Below are positions 1 through 10,545 of a stretch of DNA of 64,000 nt, piece after piece. Position 1 is the first letter of the stretch. Each line of letters starts with the position of its first letter. This DNA comes from Aradus depressus. Taxonomy: Eukaryota > Arthropoda > Insecta > Hemiptera > Aradidae. Below the pieces are notes generated by a model, which was not told where the DNA came from, ran no database searches, and saw only the letters and a list, made by a program, of their open reading frames with translations. Where the stretch lies: assembly GCA_963662175.1 (NCBI GenBank), contig OY759221.1:30130045-30194044 (forward strand), read 5' to 3'. The translations under genes and the position numbers were made by a program.

Positions 1-687
1 TATACATTTTTTGAACAATTATTAAATTATTTTAAACAAGAGAAAAGTAAAATAAAATTTTTTAGTAGCATGATATGAATGAAAAAATCCACTATTTTAT
101 GAAATGATTTTATGTCAATACCACTTCTCACTTTTACAAATTATCTTTTTTTTTATACATAATCGGCGCCCAGGACTTTTGCCCGCCGGCCCTCCCCTCC
201 CACCTCCTCTTTCTATTCCGTTCTCTCTCCTTCTCCTTCCTCCCCCTACACCCCCTCCCTTCCTACTGCTCCTTCTCTGCCCCACAACCGGCATTTATAC
301 ACTACTCACAGACGATATTTTTTAGAACTCTGACCTCAACTTGTGGCTGGTTATTCCGTCTAATGCATACTAATCCTGTCAGAGCGCTTTCCGTCGGTTT
401 TATTAAGATATTCCTCTCTGCTCTAAGAGATTTAATCAAGAACTCTCCAGATGCTGTGGCCATCCACCATAACCCTTCCATTCCCTATTTACATACTTCT
501 TAATTTCATGCGTTCCAAATACCAGTTTCACTGTTAGAATTATAACAACTGTTCCCAGGACCAGACGCCCACTGTCTTGGATTTTAATATTTACACTGTG
601 AAAATATTACGAATGGCAACACAAAGTTTACTGTTGAAATAGTGCCTTAAATCTTAAAAAGTTGAATTTCAGATTTCTAATTTTTAT
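1..687. other. Intergenic, no gene recognised
   Basis: No supported gene. Positions 180-300 are pyrimidine-rich (CCT/CTC runs), which makes a short reading frame of low-complexity Pro/Leu. The rest is AT-rich. A retroelement remnant is possible but I see no diagnostic motif. Confidence 0.5.
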
Positions 688-985
688 TTCCCCATCTATA
701 AAGTACAAGTTATGTAATCATTCAAAAATTCGATACAGAGTTTTCAAATGAATTTCATCTTTTCCGACCTCCTGATTACAAAAATAAAAAAAAAAGTAAA
801 TCTATGTGAACACGATAATTCCCGATAGAAATAATGTATCATATGAAATTTCATATATAAATTTAAAACTCCCTTAGAACACCTAATGTTTTTTCAGCCA
901 AATCGGCCAAAAGAAAGATGGGATTAGAAGAAAGGCTTAACACAGAAACTCTAATAACTGTCGTTGTAATGAAGTATAATGAATA
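688..985 (+). repeat. DR repeat copy (modular dispersed repeat), partial
   Basis: Copy of the abundant dispersed repeat called DR here (near-complete copies at 50968-51530 and 54532-55128). It starts near the 5' motif AAGTTATGTAATC, then reads AATTCGAT, ACACGATAATTCCCGATAG, GCCAAATCGGCC and AATAACTG. No coding capacity is seen. The class is unknown. Confidence 0.7.
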
Positions 986-1104
986 TTATAAATATACGAA
1001 TTATTTTAAATTTATATTATAAATTGAGGGGATAAAAAGTAGTGTTGCCTATACCAACTTACTAACCACTTTTATTAATTATTTAATTTATTTATTATTT
1101 TTTT

Positions 1105-1330
1105 TTCCGAGGGCTGATGGTGTCACCGCGGCCAGAGGAGGCCTCTATTGTGTGCCCTGTGTGTGTTGGACCCTACAGTAGCTTTGTATCTTTAATAAAG
1201 TCCAGGATTCTTCTGCAGGTTCCTTCCATTACCTGCTTCGGTTCCATTATGGCAGACCTGAAGCAGTAAAATCTTCTACTTTCTAGTGCCTCGCACTGGC
1301 TTAGAATATGAATCAGAGTCTCATTTTTCT
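1105..1330 (-). mobile_element. Probable non-LTR retrotransposon 3'-end fragment
   Basis: Reverse-strand translation gives a stretch of the form TLIHILSQCEALESRR, resembling the H-x(n)-C-P-x-L C-terminal zinc-knuckle region of R1/Jockey-type ORF2 proteins. It is followed by a helix-like segment ending in DFIKDTKLL and then a stop. Only a short 3' piece is present. The call rests on the motif pattern alone. Confidence 0.45.
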
Positions 1331-1377
1331 TTCATTTAATAATTTTATTAAGATTAATAATTAAAAGAATTATTCTT

Positions 1378-2371
1378 TTTTTTTTTTTTTTTTTTTTTGT
1401 ATTTTATTTATAAAGATACAACTGTTGCTAGGGTGCAACAACCAGCATCTATGATGGTACGTATTGATATGTTGGCGTGAATGGCATGTGAGAGGAAGGC
1501 CACCCAATGGTAGGTAGGTCCTCGGGACGAAAATTTATCTTAATTATTAGGACAAGATCAGAAAAAAAAATAAAAATAAAATTTTTTAAATAATAATAAT
1601 AATAAATAAAATAAATAAAAAAAAGGAATTGAAAGACAATTTTGATGGATGTGTAAGAGAGATGATAAAAGTAAAGGAAAATAATTTGAAAAAAAAAATA
1701 TATATATATATAAGGTGGCAGTAAGTCGCGGTTCCATCTTCCCTTCAATCTTCGTGGGGGGTTTTGTGGTACGTATTTCTGGGTTTGTATGTGTGTAAAG
1801 TTTTCTAAGAAACCATATGTAAGTAGTTTGTATCGTGTCAGGTACTGTGCGTATCATAAGATCGTTATGAAGTGTTCTGTTGTTTATGTATGGGGGACAC
1901 TGTGTTATCAGTCTGAGGGTTTTTGACTGAAAGGCTTGAATTCGTTTGATGTTGGATGTTTTTGCTGAACTGTATATCTGTGATCCGTATGTCCATAATG
2001 GTCTAAGTAAGTAAGTGTAACAGTTCCGTTTTTGTGTCATGTCTAATTTTGATCGTCTATTTAGAAGTCGGTAAAGTATTTTGAGTCGACGGTTCAGCGT
2101 GTTTCGTGTGAGATGTGTGTGAGGGTTCCATGTCAGTCTTCAATCTAATGTCAGTCCTAGGTATCGTACATTAGGGAGGGGCTTGTCGTAGATGAAAACA
2201 GGGGGCATGTTTCTCGTCGAAGTGTAAATGTGATGAGTTGTGATTTTTCTGTATTAAGTTTTATTTTCCACGTGTTGCACCAGTTTTCAGTTTGTGTGAG
2301 ATGGTGTTGTAGTGTAAATGAGGCGTGTATGTGAAGTTCAGCAGTAGCTAAGATGGCGGTGTCATTAATTC
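1378..2371 (-). mobile_element. Jockey-like LINE, 5'-truncated, with poly(A) tail
   Basis: The minus strand reads from the end of the reverse transcriptase (NDTAILA, the remnant of the YADDTAILA box, near 2371) through LPNVRYLGLTLD and NRRLKILYRLLNRRS to the C-terminal block YLLRPLWTYGSQ and IQAFQSKTLRLI, typical of Jockey-clade ORF2. The frame is broken by stops and at least one frameshift, so this is a dead copy. The 3' UTR ends in TTTATAAATAAAATAC followed by a poly(A) tract (poly-T on plus, 1377-1398). The same 3' end recurs at 15598-15850, confirming a family. Confidence 0.85.
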
Positions 2372-2557
2372 TTAAAAAATAGTTTTTCTATACTCAACTA
2401 GTATTTTACTTTATTTCGTTGCATAATGTGTATCACTCAAAGTTTCAATGGCCCACAGACTACCCTATGGGAAAGTTGCTTGCAGCTTTCACTTGTTCAT
2501 ATTTATATTTATTATTTTTTTGTTTTTTCTGCTCATTTTGCCTCATCTTCTTCAAAT

Positions 2558-2882
2558 GAGGTTTAGGTTTTAGATTTAATGACTCATGTCCGGGCTTTAA
2601 CTACGAGGTCATATCGCCTACTACCAGAGCGCTCTTTCGTCACTCTGGTGGACATGAGCCCGACTCTACTATGAAAGTCCTAAATTTTGCCTACCCTAAA
2701 TTTTTATTCTCCTAGGGCAGGGGTCTTCAACGAGTACCTGACATTGTACAGGCTCGGGACCATCGCTTAACGTCCCATCCGAAGGACCTTCCAGATAAAA
2801 CTAAAGGCCTCGGTCGGGTTTCGAACCCACGTTCTTGAGCTCAGAAGGAAAGCACGCATACCACTGAGCTACCGGCGCCCTC
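2558..2882 (-). mobile_element. SINE-A, near full length, with 11-bp TSD
   Basis: tRNA-derived SINE, called SINE-A here. On the minus strand it starts GGCGCCGGTAGCTCAGTGG (A-box-like), followed by a B-box-like GGTTCGAAACCCG, a body with GGGACGTTAAGCGATGGT and CATGAGTCATTAAATC, and an ACCTAAACC tail. It is flanked by the direct repeat CTTCTTCAAAT (2547-2557 and 2883-2893), a target-site duplication. Confidence 0.9.
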
Positions 2883-3062
2883 CTTCTTCAAATAATTTGA
2901 ACAATATATTTACGTATTTTTACTTATTAATTACTCTTTTACATATATGTGTATTCATTTGTTTTCCAACTCTGTCAATGAAATAATTCATTTAAAAAAT
3001 ATTTTTAATGTAATTATAATTTTAGTGTATTTTTATTTGGAAGAAATTCAGTTGAAAAATAT

Positions 3063-4958
3063 CGGAAAATGCACCTGACTGGGACGAGCTCGATCTGCTC
3101 TTGGCGGTTGGGAAACAAAAGAGTGGCGGCGCCCCTGGGAACGATCTCATCGACGCCGCTATAATCAAGAAAGCATTCCCGACCATCAAGACAGATCTTC
3201 TACATCTGTTCAACGCTTGTCTAAGGCGAGGCCATTTCCCGAGCGCTTGGAAGCGTGCTCTAATATGCACCTTTGTTAAGCCCGGGGACAGGGACCTCTC
3301 CTTGGCAAAGAGCTACAGACCAATCAGCCTGCTCCCCGTCTTTGGGAAGGTACTGGAGACCCTTATCTTCAATGGAATTCAAACGCAAGTACACGCCTTA
3401 GTATCCCATGGGCAATTTGGCTGCATGAGGGGTAGATCTGCCGAGGACGCATTGAGGATGCTGATAGCAGACGTAGAAGAACGCGACGGCAAATATGCCC
3501 TCTGCGTTTTCTTCGATATTGCGTCGGCCTTTGATTGCGCCTGGTGGCCAGCCATCCTCACGAGACTGCGGACTATGGAATTGCCTAGGAATTTATTTGC
3601 GCTGATATCTAGCTTCCTCTGCGATCGATCCGCCACCATAAGCCAGCTGTATACTAGTACTACAGTGGACGTCACTAGAGGCTGTCCTCAGGGATCGGTT
3701 CTCGGACCAACCCTGTGGAATATACTCTTTGACGGGTTGCTCCGTGACCTCGAGAACCGTGGGCATAAGGCAATCGCCTATGTCGACGATCTCGTGGTTA
3801 CAGTTCAGGCTGATAGTCATGCCAACCTTATCCTTCGCGCGCAAACTGCAATAGACGATATAGGCAGCTGGTGCTGCGCCAATAAGCTGACTCTCTCACC
3901 GAGTAAGACCTCGGCCTTACTGATGAGGGGGAGACCCGATGCTCGACAACCCCTGGTTTTGACAGTCCATGGGCGGCACATTGAATGCCCAGCTGTGATA
4001 ACGTACCTTGGGGTGCGGATCGCACGAGGCCTGAAAGTGACGCCCCACGTTGTTGCCATTAAAGAAAAGACGATAGCCACTTTCAACGCCCTGAGTCGCC
4101 TAGCCCGCGCGACGTGGGGCCTCGACTATTCCGCGTGTAGGACCATCTACACAGGGGTATTCGTGGCTGTAGCAAGGTACGCTGCTGCAGGTTGGTGGCA
4201 TCGCCCCACGAATCGGCAGCGCATGATTCTGACGCAAGCCCAGAGAGCAGCCCTTTTAAGAGTTACAAGGGCTTATCGTACTGTCTCTACGGCTGCGCTA
4301 CAGGTACTAGCGGGAGCCGCCCCCATTGACTTGATCTTGGATGGGGCTGTCGCTTCGTATTTCTGTAGACGCAACATGCCCTTAGGAGCAGATATTGATG
4401 AGCCCTTACGTCTAGCCCTAGAGGAAGAGATGCGCGGACAGTCCAGACCAGTGCGCTGCAAGGACATCGTCCAGAATTGGATTGTGGAAAAATGGCAACA
4501 ACGTTGGTCACGATGCCCGGATGGCTGAACGACGTACGCATACTTCCCGGACGTCCGGGTACGCCTTGACTCAACATGGGTACAGCCTAATCACTGGACG
4601 TCTCAAATATTATCAGGTCATGGTGATTTCAACTCCAAGCTGTTCTTCTTTCACAGGAAAAACACCCCGAACTGTTCGTGCGGCGGTATCGAGACTGCAG
4701 AACATGTGGTCCTCGAATGCCCGCTGTACGACCAAGCTAGGGTGGAGTTGATTCATGGGACAAGATCGTATTTGGGACTAGATCTACGGCAGATGGTGAC
4801 GGAAACTGACTACCCGATGTTCTGCCGATTCGTCGGCTCCTGGCGGGAGCAGAAACAGGCAATGTAATGATCCCGAGCTTTGCCTAAACGTAGACTGGGT
4901 GATGTTGCTGCAACGCACCCTCTTTTTAAAACTGAAAAAAAAAAAAAAAAAAAAAAAA
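3063..4958 (+). mobile_element. R1-like LINE, 5'-truncated insertion with 12-bp TSD and poly(A) tail
   Basis: The insertion is bounded by the target-site duplication GTTGAAAAATAT (3051-3062 and 4959-4970) and ends in a poly(A) run (4935-4958). It contains the second half of ORF2 (see the coding entry). Base composition is much more GC-rich than the flanks, which suggests a fairly recent insertion. Confidence 0.95.
3065..4867 (+). pseudogene. R1-like reverse transcriptase (ORF2 C-terminal two-thirds), one premature stop
   Basis: Encodes the reverse transcriptase of a non-LTR retrotransposon that copies its RNA at a nicked chromosomal target. The copy opens inside the RT domain (KQKSGGAPGNDLI), continues through SYRPISLLPVFGKVLE, DIASAFDCAWW, GCPQGSVLGPTLWN and the catalytic AYVDDLV, then the thumb and a C-terminal zinc knuckle C-x-C-x(7)-H-x(4)-C (CSCGGIETAEHVVLEC). 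The endonuclease and upstream RT are missing. One in-frame TGA at 4526-4528 interrupts an otherwise open frame that resumes TTYAYFPDVRVRLD and ends at TAA 4865-4867. TGA where CGA would fit suggests a CpG-type transition. A diverged relative lies at 53170-53525. Confidence 0.93.
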
Positions 4959-4984
4959 GTTGAAAAATATTGTTATATATAATA

Positions 4985-5080
4985 TATTTCATAGGTAAAT
5001 TCAAAGCCCTACAAAGACGACACCTATTAACTTTCTGTAGAATCAGCCGAAGAGGGGGCTCAACACAACCACAGGGGGCT
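4985..5080 (+). repeat. DR repeat fragment
   Basis: Short DR piece (AATTCAAAGCCCTACAAAGACGACACC form) adjoining the R1-like insertion. The LINE probably landed beside or within an older DR copy. Confidence 0.5.
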
Positions 5081-5212
5081 CCCTAACCTAGGTGAATAAA
5101 AATTTAGGACTCCCACAGTAGAGTCAGGCTCATGTCCACCTGAGTGATGAAAGAGCGCTCTGGTAGTAGGCGATATGACCTTGTAGTTAACGGGCATGAG
5201 TCATAATAACTA
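5081..5212 (+). mobile_element. SINE-A 3' fragment
   Basis: Holds only the 3' half: CCTAGGTGAATAAAAATTTA, AGTAGAGTCAGGCTCATG, GAGCGCTCTGGTAGTAGGCG, GGGCATGAGTCATAATAAC. The tRNA-like head is absent. The tail is the ATAACTA variant rather than CCTAA. Confidence 0.8.
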
Positions 5213-5868
5213 AGTTGATTCCTTTATTAGTATAGATGGCCGCCTATGAAACTTCGTTTTTGATATTCACTCTTCCCTCTTTTTTGTTAGACACGGAAGA
5301 GGCAAGAAGATTTTTCATACATTTTTTTTTTTTTTTTCTTTACGTTACATAAACATTTTTGTTGAACATTTTTATCGCCATCTCATTAAGTTTGAAAAGA
5401 GGGTCGTGGGGAGAGGGGAGAGGCCTGGGCTTCTGTGTTGGGTAAGTGAGCCGTCTTCACAGATAGCCCTTCCCTCACATACACCAGGAGAGAGGCGGGG
5501 GGGGGGGGGGGGAGGGGGGGGGGGGGGGGGGACTTTTAAAATATTCAAAGCCCCTCGTGTGCTCTGGGTGGGGTAGAAAGGGAATGATGAGAGGAACATC
5601 CACCCCCCGGCCGTTTACATACTAAATCAAGGGGGGGGGGCATGCACAGAGACACCATATTAGGGGTTTACAGAATCAAGCAACTTTCCAGTCCTCCACA
5701 AATCACATTAAACATTTTGTCAAGAGTAAAACATTTATACTAGACATCTTAATTAGTGTTTATTGGCATAGACATTTTTAGAAAGTGAATAATAATGACA
5801 ATAAAAAAAAAAAAAAATGTGGAGTAAACTCAAGAGAATTTATGTAATTACCAATTCGATGTTGACTA
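5213..5868. repeat. Intergenic with long poly-G tracts
   Basis: No gene. Positions 5496-5530 are an almost pure G tract broken by single A and AC positions, with a second G run near 5631-5640. G-quadruplex formation and assembly error are both plausible here. Confidence 0.7.
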
Positions 5869-5938
5869 TTCACTAAACATGTTTTTCCAACTCCTGATTC
5901 CTGTGAACAGATAACCTGAACAGGATCGACATGAAATT

Positions 5939-6400
5939 TAGGGATGGGTATCGATTAACCGATTAATGGTTTTTTAATCGATGTCATCTGGGTTTGATTA
6001 ATCGGAAAATCGATGATTATTTAACGATTATTAAATTTTTAATTAAAATTACAACTCATCCGAAAAACAGGAGAAAAAAAAAGAAAAATGAATTAATTAT
6101 AATTCATCCGAAGTGCAACTCGCCTAAAAAAGTGGGAGGAGACTATCGCATCGACTATCGATACAACACAGTGCCTCTGTGGTGAACTGGTGATAAGTAA
6201 AAAGTAACCTTCTAATAGTTCTACTACAAATTCTAATTTCTAATCATTTGTGAGTTGTGATTGACTGATTGTCTAAACTTTTGTTTGTGCGTTCGATTAA
6301 TCGATTATTTAGCCAGCAATTAATATGTTTTTCGATTAATTAGTATAAAATAATAATCTATGTCATTAATCGATGTTTTGTTGGTCGATACCCATCCCTA
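5939..6400. mobile_element. hAT-like MITE with 16-bp TIRs and 8-bp TSD
   Basis: Terminal inverted repeats TAGGGATGGGTATCGA (5939-5954) and its complement (6385-6400). The flanks ATGAAATT (5931-5938) and TTGAAATT (6401-6408) match at 7 of 8 positions, the duplication length typical of hAT elements. The interior is AT-rich with repeated ATTAATCGAT motifs and has no transposase frame. Confidence 0.88.
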
Positions 6401-6423
6401 TTGAAATTGTATATTTACAACCT

Positions 6424-6640
6424 CACAAGGACACCAGGCCATGTGCAAAGGATGCAGGAGGCTGAAACCTCATGAAGACTGATGCTAGTGATCCCGGAGG
6501 GAAACAGAGGACGAGGAAGACCCAAGAAGAGATGGATGGACCCAGTCGATGGGGACGCTAGCGCTGGAAAGGAAACTGGGAGAAGTCTCTGGAGGAGGAC
6601 AAGGCTCGAATGGAGCAGTAGTGCCGAGGATGTATGTATG
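6424..6640 (+). mobile_element. RTE-type LINE 3' tail
   Basis: Translates in pieces to a pattern like RMQEAETS, GKRGRGRPKKRWMDPVDGD and WEKSLEEDKARME, the familiar C-terminus of RTE-type endonuclease/reverse-transcriptase proteins (GKRxRGRPxKRW). It ends in ATGTATGTATGTA, a short simple-repeat tail. Only the extreme 3' end is present. Confidence 0.75.
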
Positions 6641-6883
6641 TAAGGACGACACCTATGAATTTTCCGCAAAATAGACCATAGAGAAAGGAGGATGGCTCAA
6701 CTCAAAAGCCCTATAAATTACCGATGTAACAAATGAATCGGCACAAAATTTAGTATGAGGATTTAGAAGTCTATGTGAAACCATTAATTTTTTACTCACG
6801 AGAATTGATGTGTAAACATCTGCTTTAGTTTCAAAAATTTGTTGTCTTGCACTGATTTTGATTAAAAATTGTTTTATATTGTT

Positions 6884-7075
6884 TTTTTTTTGGCTTTATG
6901 TACAGTGCATATTAGCCATGTCAATGCGCTATCTAGTTATTTAAGACATCCATGGCCCCGGGAGTTCTATCTACGAAATAAAACACACTCCCGGACGGGA
7001 TTCGAACCCGCAAACCATGGTAAGACCATGCGATCAAAGCCCTATGCTCTAGCCCGCACGGCCACCATGGCTCCT
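6884..7075 (-). mobile_element. SINE-B copy with TSD
   Basis: Second tRNA-derived family, called SINE-B here. On the minus strand it reads GGAGCCATGGTGGCCGTGCG, GGGCTAGAGCATAGGG (A-box region), GCGGGTTCGAATCCCG (B box), then the TTAAATAACTAGATAGCGC body and a poly(A) end (poly-T on plus, 6881-6891). Flanks TTTTATATTGTT and TTTTATAATGTT form a 12-bp duplication with one mismatch. Confidence 0.9.
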
Positions 7076-7087
7076 TTTTATAATGTT

Positions 7088-7789
7088 ACAATAAGAAAAG
7101 TAGTATGAGGAATTAAACTTTCAAATTTATTGTTCTTCAATTTCTTTTATACATGAAATTATAGGTTTGTGATTTTTAGATTTACACTGCTCTATTATTT
7201 TCTTTTACCACAAATATTATTTATTGTGACCAATTGAAGCTATCATAGCATCTTAACCTAAAAGTTTCTTACCGAAAGATCATTATATAGTTCTTAATAT
7301 TGATATTTTAGTTAAATTCACTACAACTAAAGTAAATATGATCAATAATGTTGTAAAAATACAATGTTATATCTAATTATGTTTTTAGAGTTGTTTTATT
7401 TTTACTGGTTTTATTATATATTTACCTTTACATTCATTCATATGTGACGATAATGCAGTAGAAATATATTATACTTTCTTCGATGATCACAACATTATAA
7501 GTACCTACCATATAAAAGGTTATACAACATAAAAAGTCAAATGCAGTCGAAAAATATTAAACACTTTCTTATTCCATGAACGTAGAAATGCTCAAAAACA
7601 GCTTACATCACAGATAAAGAAGTGTGTAGTTGTGTGCGCTGTGCACGCAACCGTCCTACACACACATCTTACACATGCATATCAACGAGACTTACGCTCT
7701 GACGCTCTGACATAGCCCCTGCCCAGAGCTAAGATGTTTATAAAAAAGTATAAATACTAAGTCCTAGGAAAGTACATTGCTGATAACGA
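7088..7789. other. Intergenic, no gene recognised
   Basis: AT-rich with no splice-bounded coding exon. A CA/TG-rich patch lies near 7620-7690. Nothing else is supported. Confidence 0.5.
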
Positions 7790-7940
7790 TTTTTTTTTCT
7801 CTATTTTTTTAAAGTTTATTGTTACACTGCCGACTGTTTATAAGCGATGGGCTATCCACAGGTATAAATGACTATATATTGGGATTCGAACCCAGTATCA
7901 TTGAGTTTTGAAGCAAGCAACCACTCTGCTAGTTATTTCA
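7790..7940 (-). mobile_element. tRNA-like SINE (third type, SINE-C)
   Basis: The minus strand shows ACTAGCAGAGTGGTTGC (A-box-like), then ACTGGGTTCGAATCCCA (canonical B box), an unrelated body, and AATAAACTTTAAAAAAA. The head looks like a degenerate tRNA but there is no acceptor stem, so a SINE is more likely than a tRNA gene. Only one copy is seen here. Confidence 0.6.
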
Positions 7941-8203
7941 AATATAAATTTCGAATTTCTTACCTACTGACCGGAGACCGGATTTTTAGGTAGGTAAACA
8001 AAGTCCGATTAGGGTTTTGTAACAGGTGAAATAGGTTTTTTCTTGAAAATCCCTTTTAGGTTGCGAAAAGCTTGAATTTGGTTATTTTGGGTTATGAAAA
8101 AGCCTGAATAGGATAAAATAAAAAATTTGAACAATATAGAATTCGGAACTTTAATAGGTTTAAAGTTAGGTTAGTTATTTTGACACAAACCCGGGCTTTA
8201 ACC

Positions 8204-8552
8204 GGGGGGGGGGGGCGCCGGTAGCTCAGTGGTACGCGTGCTTGACTTCTGAGCTCAAGAACGTGGGTTCGTAACACGACCGAGGCCCTTAGTTTATTTT
8301 ATCTGGGAGGTAAAATAAACTTAAGCACGCCGTCCTTCGGATGGGACGTTAAGCGATGGTCCCGCCTGTACGATGTCAGGTACTCGTTAAAGACCCCTGC
8401 CCTAAGTGAATAAAAAATTTAGGGTAGGCAAAATTTAAGACTCCCACAGTAGAGTCGGGCTCATGTCCACCAGAGTGACGAAAGAGCGCTCTGGTAATAG
8501 GCGATATGACCTCGTAGTTAAAGCCCGGGCATGAGTCATAAAACCTAACCTA
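8204..8552 (+). mobile_element. SINE-A, full length, 15-bp TSD, CCTAA tail
   Basis: Complete copy: GGCGCCGGTAGCTCAGTGG, GTGGGTTCGTAACACGACC, body, and tail AAAACCTAACCTAA. It is flanked by ACCCGGGCTTTAACC at 8189-8203 and 8553-8567. A G run of about 13 precedes the head. Confidence 0.92.
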
Positions 8553-8589
8553 ACCCGGGCTTTAACCTTAACTTTACAGAAGTTTTGGT

Positions 8590-8840
8590 GTACAGTCCAC
8601 CCACCATTGATCCCCCACTTTCCTTCGGCTGATTCTTCGGAAATTATTAGTTGCCTTATTGTGTTTTGAATTTAGATATAAAATTTTGTGTCGATACATT
8701 CATTCCATGGAAAGTTATATTCATAGACACACACAAAAAGGAACATACAATTTCTTTATTCATTTTTTAAATCATTGGGTCGGACAACATGAAATTTCGG
8801 ACATCAAATTTCTGTGAAAAACCTTTAGGTTTTTTTGTAC
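8590..8840 (-). repeat. DR repeat copy, partial
   Basis: Reverse-orientation DR: TTTCCTTCGGCTGATT, GTGTCGATACATTCATTCC, a CACACACA stretch and GACAACATGAAATTTCGG. Confidence 0.7.
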
Positions 8841-9359
8841 AATACCATTTAAGAAACCGCCAAGAGCAGCCATAACCTTCAGTTTTTTCCCTTATTTTTC
8901 CCTTCTCCTTGCAGTAAGAAAGACAGACATATAAAATTGTGCGTTACCTTAAGCCTTATACTTTTAATAATAGCCTCCGAGAAGTTTTTTGTTTTTTTCG
9001 AAAAAAAAAAGAAAAAGATAGAAGGAAAACGGGAAAAAAAGACTATGTTTGAAACAAGTTTAACCCTGTAATATTTGTGGGTGGGTTTGTAAAGTTTGCC
9101 CGAAGTAGAAGAGGAGGGGCTTAAAAGTTGCGACAGGATGTATTCGAATTAGAGCTTTTATTATTTTTTTTATTTATTTTATATATTTCTTTCTCTTTCT
9201 CTATTTTTTTTTATTAAAATGTTTTCCATGCAATACTTTATTTAAGGCCTCCCCTTTCAAAATGTCTCCTACCTGAATGTATTCTCGCTAAGAGTTATAA
9301 TAAGGGCACGAGAAAAATGTTTTCGGTTAATCACCGAAAGAATAATCAATTAACTTTTG
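8841..9359. other. Intergenic, no gene recognised
   Basis: Low-complexity A/T tracts (A run at 9001-9010, T runs near 9160-9210). No coding exon or classified repeat is recognised. Confidence 0.5.
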
Positions 9360-9532
9360 ACTCCCCCTCCAAAACGAGTCGACCGTTTGTGCTAAATACT
9401 CATACTAAATTCACTACATCGGCAGTTAATAGGTTTTTGAGTTGAGTCAACTCCCCTGAACCCCCCCTTAAGACGATATCGCTGGAATTTGGTATTGTTC
9501 TCGTGGGGTTTTGAATTTAAATATGAAATACA
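9360..9532 (-). repeat. DR repeat fragment
   Basis: Contains ATACTAAATTCACTACATCGG, GTTGAGTCAACTCCCC and AAGACGATATCGCTGGAATT, matching the 3' modules of DR in reverse. Confidence 0.65.
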
Positions 9533-9535
9533 TGG

Positions 9536-10226
9536 GGGTCCAGCAATGCTCGGCACATCCTACGGTCCAGCAATACTCGGCACATACTAGCTGGGATCCA
9601 GCGATGCTCGCCACGTACTAGCTGGGATCCAACGATGCTCGGTACGTACTACCTGTGGGTCCAGGAATGCTCGGCACATACTAGCTGGGATCCAACGATC
9701 CCCGGCATATACTAGCTGGGATCCAACGATGCTCGGTACGTATTACCTGTGGGTCCAGGAATGTTCGGCACGTACTAACTGGGATCCAACGATGCTCGGT
9801 ACGTACTACCTGTGGGTCCAGGAATGCTCGGCACATACTAGCTGGGATCCAACGATGCTCGGCACGTACTACCTGTGGGTCCAGGAATGCTCGGCACATA
9901 CTAGCTGGGATCCAACGATGCTCGGCACGTACTACCTGTGGGTCCAGGAATGCTCGGCACATACTAGCTGGGATCCAACGATGCTCGGCACATACTAGCT
10001 GGGATCCAACGATGCTCGGTACGTACTAGCTGGGATCCAACGATGCTCGCCACGTATTAGCTGGGATCCAACGATGCTCGGTACGTACTACCTGTGAGTT
10101 CAGCAATGCTCGGCACGTACTACCTGGGGGTCCAGCAATGCTCGACACATACTAGCTGGAGCTTCCAGCATTACTCGGCACATACTGAGGACACCCCGTT
10201 CACCGTTGCTCGGCAAATACTAGTTG
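9536..10226. repeat. Minisatellite, 63-bp unit built from two ~32-bp halves
   Basis: Tandem array of alternating half-units: one contains GGATCCAACGATGCTCGG and ends ACTAGCT, the other GTCCAGGAATGCTCGGCACA and ends ACTACCTG. The 63-bp dimer is a multiple of 3 and lacks stops in some frames, so both strands carry spurious reading frames. Units at the ends are more diverged than the centre. Confidence 0.93.
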
Positions 10227-10545
10227 AATGACTTCCCTTTGTGGTTATCCTTGTCAAGTTACCAGCACCACATCACGCAGCACCTTAATCAACCACCATC
10301 CTCTCCCTGTGTTTATTCTTGTGTTGGGTTCAGCTACCCGTTTATGTAACCCTTACCCACCGCTCAAAAATGGTTCAGGAGCTTGGTAACCTCGTTTTGT
10401 AGATATCCGTGTCAGGTTATGATACCCAAATAAGATACCTGCACCCCGCGCTAATGATTGCTCAACACTTTGATGCAGGAGCGTGGTAAATTCCCTTTGT
10501 GGTTAACCGTATCAGGTTATGTTACACGGTTATGTATATAAATTT
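10227..10545. repeat. Degenerate tandem segments next to the minisatellite
   Basis: Three related blocks share TTCCCTTTGTGGTTAWCC or CTCGTTTTGTAGATATCCGT followed by TGTCAAGTTA/TATCAGGTTATG, spaced about 100-165 bp. This may be an older outer repeat layer of the same locus. Confidence 0.5.

Larger units (their letters stand above)
5870..6830 (+). repeat. DR repeat interrupted by a hAT-like MITE and an RTE tail
   Basis: DR sequence (CTCCTGATTCCTGTGAAC, GATCGACATGAAATTT) is split at 5938/6401 by a MITE and again at about 6424/6640 by a LINE tail. It then continues as AAGGACGACACCTATGAA, GGCTCAACTC and AAAATTTAGTATGAGG. The DR copy is therefore older than both insertions. Confidence 0.75.

Noticed and set aside
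104..325. Open frame rich in Pro and Leu
   Set aside because: Arises from a CT-rich low-complexity tract; no domain, no splice context.
5372..5599. Minus-strand frame with poly-Pro
   Set aside because: Translation of the poly-G tract.
9681..9998. Overlapping frames on both strands encoding repeated peptides
   Set aside because: Product of the 63-bp tandem array, whose unit length is a multiple of three; no start context or flanking exons.
9536..10226. CRISPR-like alternation of repeats
   Set aside because: Half-units are all similar to each other with no unique spacers; this is a minisatellite in a eukaryote.
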